Shown here in pieces: positions 61,826 to 64,000 of a DNA stretch of 64,000 nucleotides. The DNA is from Prochlorococcus sp. AG-459-M13. GTDB lineage: Bacteria; Cyanobacteriota; Cyanobacteriia; PCC-6307; Cyanobiaceae. Numbering within the stretch: position 1 is the first letter of the stretch; every line of letters begins with the position of its first letter. Position numbers and translations under genes: made by a program. The DNA lies in the NCBI GenBank assembly GCA_003212005.1, contig QCRE01000001.1, positions 62,001 through 126,000 of the forward strand, read 5' to 3'. The notes under the pieces are model-generated. The model did no database searches and was not told the origin of the DNA. It saw only the letters and a program-made list of their open reading frames with translations.

Positions 61826-62338
61826 ATGACAAATATAAATTTAATTTATTATTTGATTGCAGGTGCTGCATTTGGAGCATTAGCCCTAAAAACAGGTATC
61901 CCAGCTGCTCCTCTTGCTGGGGCTTTGATAGGAGCTAGTCTCTTAAGTATTAGTGGCAAAATTGAGACTGCAAATTGGCCCAGTGGGACAAGAACATTAC
62001 TAGAAATCGGAATAGGAACGGTTATAGGCACAAGCCTTACAAAAGAATCTTTTGTTGAATTGCATACTTTATGGAAGCCTGCAATTCTTATAACTTTTAC
62101 GCTTGTATTAACTGGTTTAACAATTGGTTTATGGACCAGCAGATTACTAAAAGTGGACATAATAACTACGATTCTTGGTGCAGCACCAGGGGGAATAAGT
62201 GGGATGAGTCTCGTCGGCTCTGAATATGGAGTAGGACCAGCAGTCGCAACTCTTCATGCAGTTAGATTAATAACAGTACTTTTAATTCTGCCTTTAATTG
62301 TTAAGATGCTAACCCTCTTTGGACTTATTAAATCTTAA
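61826..62338 (+). CDS. AbrB-duplication-type membrane protein (single unit)
   Basis: AGAAFGALALKTGIPAAPLAGALIGASLLSI...LGAAPGGISGMSLVGSEYGVGPAVATLHAVRLITVL. Confidence 0.82.
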   Translation: MTNINLIYYLIAGAAFGALALKTGIPAAPLAGALIGASLLSISGKIETANWPSGTRTLLEIGIGTVIGTSLTKESFVELHTLWKPAILITFTLVLTGLTIGLWTSRLLKVDIITTILGAAPGGISGMSLVGSEYGVGPAVATLHAVRLITVLLILPLIVKMLTLFGLIKS

Positions 62339-62395
62339 AGATCTCTAGACATACTCTGAATTAAAGATATTTTTTATATATATAAAAAATTACTA

Positions 62396-62827
62396 ATGAA
62401 AAGATACAAATTGAAAAGAATACTTTTTCTTATTGCGATGTTGTTTGTCCCAAACATATTATTTGTCTATAAAGCAAGTGCAAGTGGATTTGGAGCAGAA
62501 ATATTTTGTACTATGCGAGACGGTGGAAATGATCATGAAAGCAGCTGGAAAGCTGCTTACAGTTATATTAAAAAACAAAAGGGCGGACTTTTTAAGATCA
62601 AACCAAATCAAGCTGCCAGTCAGATTGTTGAAACAGTTGTAAGAGAAAGGGAAAAATACTCTTATTGTGTTGAATATTTAGATCAACTTTATCCTGACAG
62701 AAAACTACAACTAGAAAACAACAGAAAAGAAAAAAGGAGGAAAGAAAGAGAGCTTTTAGAAGAACAACAAAATCAAAAACGAAATAGAAATTACTCTGAA
62801 GAAACTTTTGATAGATATAGCTATTAA
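62396..62827 (+). CDS. Hypothetical secreted protein (143 aa)
   Basis: N-terminal signal-like segment RILFLIAMLFVPNILFVYKASASG; charged C-terminus. Confidence 0.6.
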   Translation: MKRYKLKRILFLIAMLFVPNILFVYKASASGFGAEIFCTMRDGGNDHESSWKAAYSYIKKQKGGLFKIKPNQAASQIVETVVREREKYSYCVEYLDQLYPDRKLQLENNRKEKRRKERELLEEQQNQKRNRNYSEETFDRYSY

Positions 62828-62999
62828 TTTTAAAACGTATAATTAATTACATTTAATAAATAAACTAAATATTATTTTCTGTTATTAATAAATAATAAAA
62901 AAATATATTTTATTTAGAAAATATAATCTATTTAGTAATAAAAAACCCATTGACATTTATTATAAATCAGTCAAAATTATACGTAATTAAATAATCTGA

Positions 63000-63404
63000 A
63001 TGCACATTAATGATGCTGTCTTTTTAGAAGATTTATGCCCGAAATTCAGATTAAGGCAATGGCGAAAATCAATTCATAGATTTACTGGAAAAAGTTGTAT
63101 ATATTGCGGCAAGCCCTCTGAGTCGATTGACCACGTACTGCCTAGAAGTCAAGGAGGATTAAGTACAACTGAAAATTGTGTTCCAGCTTGTTTATCATGT
63201 AATGGAGACAAATCAGATTACAATGCTTTGTATTGGTATCGGAAACAAAAATTTTATGATCCAAGAAGAGCTATGGCTATTAGGGCATGGTTAGATGGTG
63301 ATTTAAGATTAGCTTTAAGATTATTACAATGGGCAAACCCTAACTTTGAGACCACAAAAAATAAAAACTATAAATTAGCTGATAATGAATATAATGCCGC
63401 CTAA
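63000..63404 (+). CDS. HNH endonuclease domain protein
   Basis: SCIYCGKPSESIDHVLPRSQGGLSTTENCVPACLSCNGDKSD (CxxC...DH...N...CxxC). Confidence 0.88.
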   Translation: MHINDAVFLEDLCPKFRLRQWRKSIHRFTGKSCIYCGKPSESIDHVLPRSQGGLSTTENCVPACLSCNGDKSDYNALYWYRKQKFYDPRRAMAIRAWLDGDLRLALRLLQWANPNFETTKNKNYKLADNEYNAA

Positions 63405-63641
63405 TTACCAGACTGTACATGCTTCAATGGAATAATGTTTTTTGCATAAAACCTCAGAGTTTTTTGGTGATTCTGGAAATATTAACAATGTAGAGGTTGC
63501 TATGAGTATAAGAAATAATTTTTGATAGAATTTATTAGCTAACCCAAAATTAGATTTTTTCAATTTATTACTTACCTTATAAGATGAAGCGTCGAAACTA
63601 GCTATCTTTACTTTTGCCTCTGACTGGATTAACGTTCGCAT
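63405..63641 (-). CDS. Hypothetical protein (78 aa), one TM segment
   Basis: Complete ORF convergent with the HNH gene. Confidence 0.5.
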   Translation of the reverse strand: MRTLIQSEAKVKIASFDASSYKVSNKLKKSNFGLANKFYQKLFLILIATSTLLIFPESPKNSEVLCKKHYSIEACTVW

Positions 63642-63678
63642 TCTCTTAATAATACATTTGTACTAGTTATAATACCAT

Positions 63679-64000
63679 ATGAAAGATTTAGCAAATCAAT
63701 TAACAAATAAAGATAAATTCGTAATCTTTGGAGGTGGTTTTAGTGGAGATTATTTTGCTAAATCAATAAGAAAACTAGGCTGCACTGCATTAACAAGTTC
63801 TAGGTCAACAAATAATGATCCAAATAGTTTTGTTTTTAATAGTGAAAAAAACTTACTTCCAGAAGAGTCAATCTTTGCAGGAGTTACACATATTCTTAGT
63901 TGCGTACCGCCAGACAAAAATGGTAATGACCCTGTATTGAAAAGTCTACAAAATAAAATTGAAAATTTATCTCTAGAGTGGGTTGGTTACCTTTCCACCA
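63679..64000 (+). CDS. NAD(P)-binding epimerase/dehydratase-like protein, truncated at window end
   Basis: MKDLANQLTNKDKFVIFGGGFSGDYFAKSIRKLGCTALTSSRS (Rossmann GGGFSG); open to the end. Confidence 0.75.
   Translation, partial: MKDLANQLTNKDKFVIFGGGFSGDYFAKSIRKLGCTALTSSRSTNNDPNSFVFNSEKNLLPEESIFAGVTHILSCVPPDKNGNDPVLKSLQNKIENLSLEWVGYLST

Noticed and set aside
61849-62160. 103-aa reverse ORF
   Set aside because: Antisense inside the AbrB-like membrane protein gene.

Overview
The window is a 64-kb, AT-rich, gene-dense segment of what looks like a Prochlorococcus genome, probably a high-light-type strain. That assignment is inferred from gene content (accC, psbX, a hli gene, Ycf66, sufBCDS, tandem flavodiiron proteins, two-piece tmRNA with tag ANKIVSFSRQTAPVAA); I had no database. 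Most of the window is core genome: bcp(partial)-PPTase-rarA-pgm, sufBCDS, def, hli/Ycf66/psbX/accC, tRNA-Leu, PRC-barrel, smc, tmRNA, argJ-coaE-gatB-thiO-ndk-speA-alaS, flv pair, pbp2, guaA, cbiD, aminotransferase, HNH. Two accessory-looking stretches stand out. One is 31.2-33.4 kb: a GT2 glycosyltransferase and an FkbM methyltransferase next to an orphan tRNA 3'-end fragment. The other is 49.5-57.4 kb: a Cas4-like PD-(D/E)XK protein, a 2OG-Fe(II) oxygenase, a GSCFA protein, an amidinotransferase, a polysaccharide deacetylase, short orphan ORFs, a candidate structured sRNA with mutually exclusive pairings, and 11-bp CAYGTGAA repeats. No CRISPR array, rRNA operon, transposase or integrase was seen. 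The best candidates for something undescribed are the amidinotransferase/GSCFA/deacetylase/2OG-oxygenase cassette, the ~56.7-kb ncRNA candidate and the CAYGTGAA repeats.
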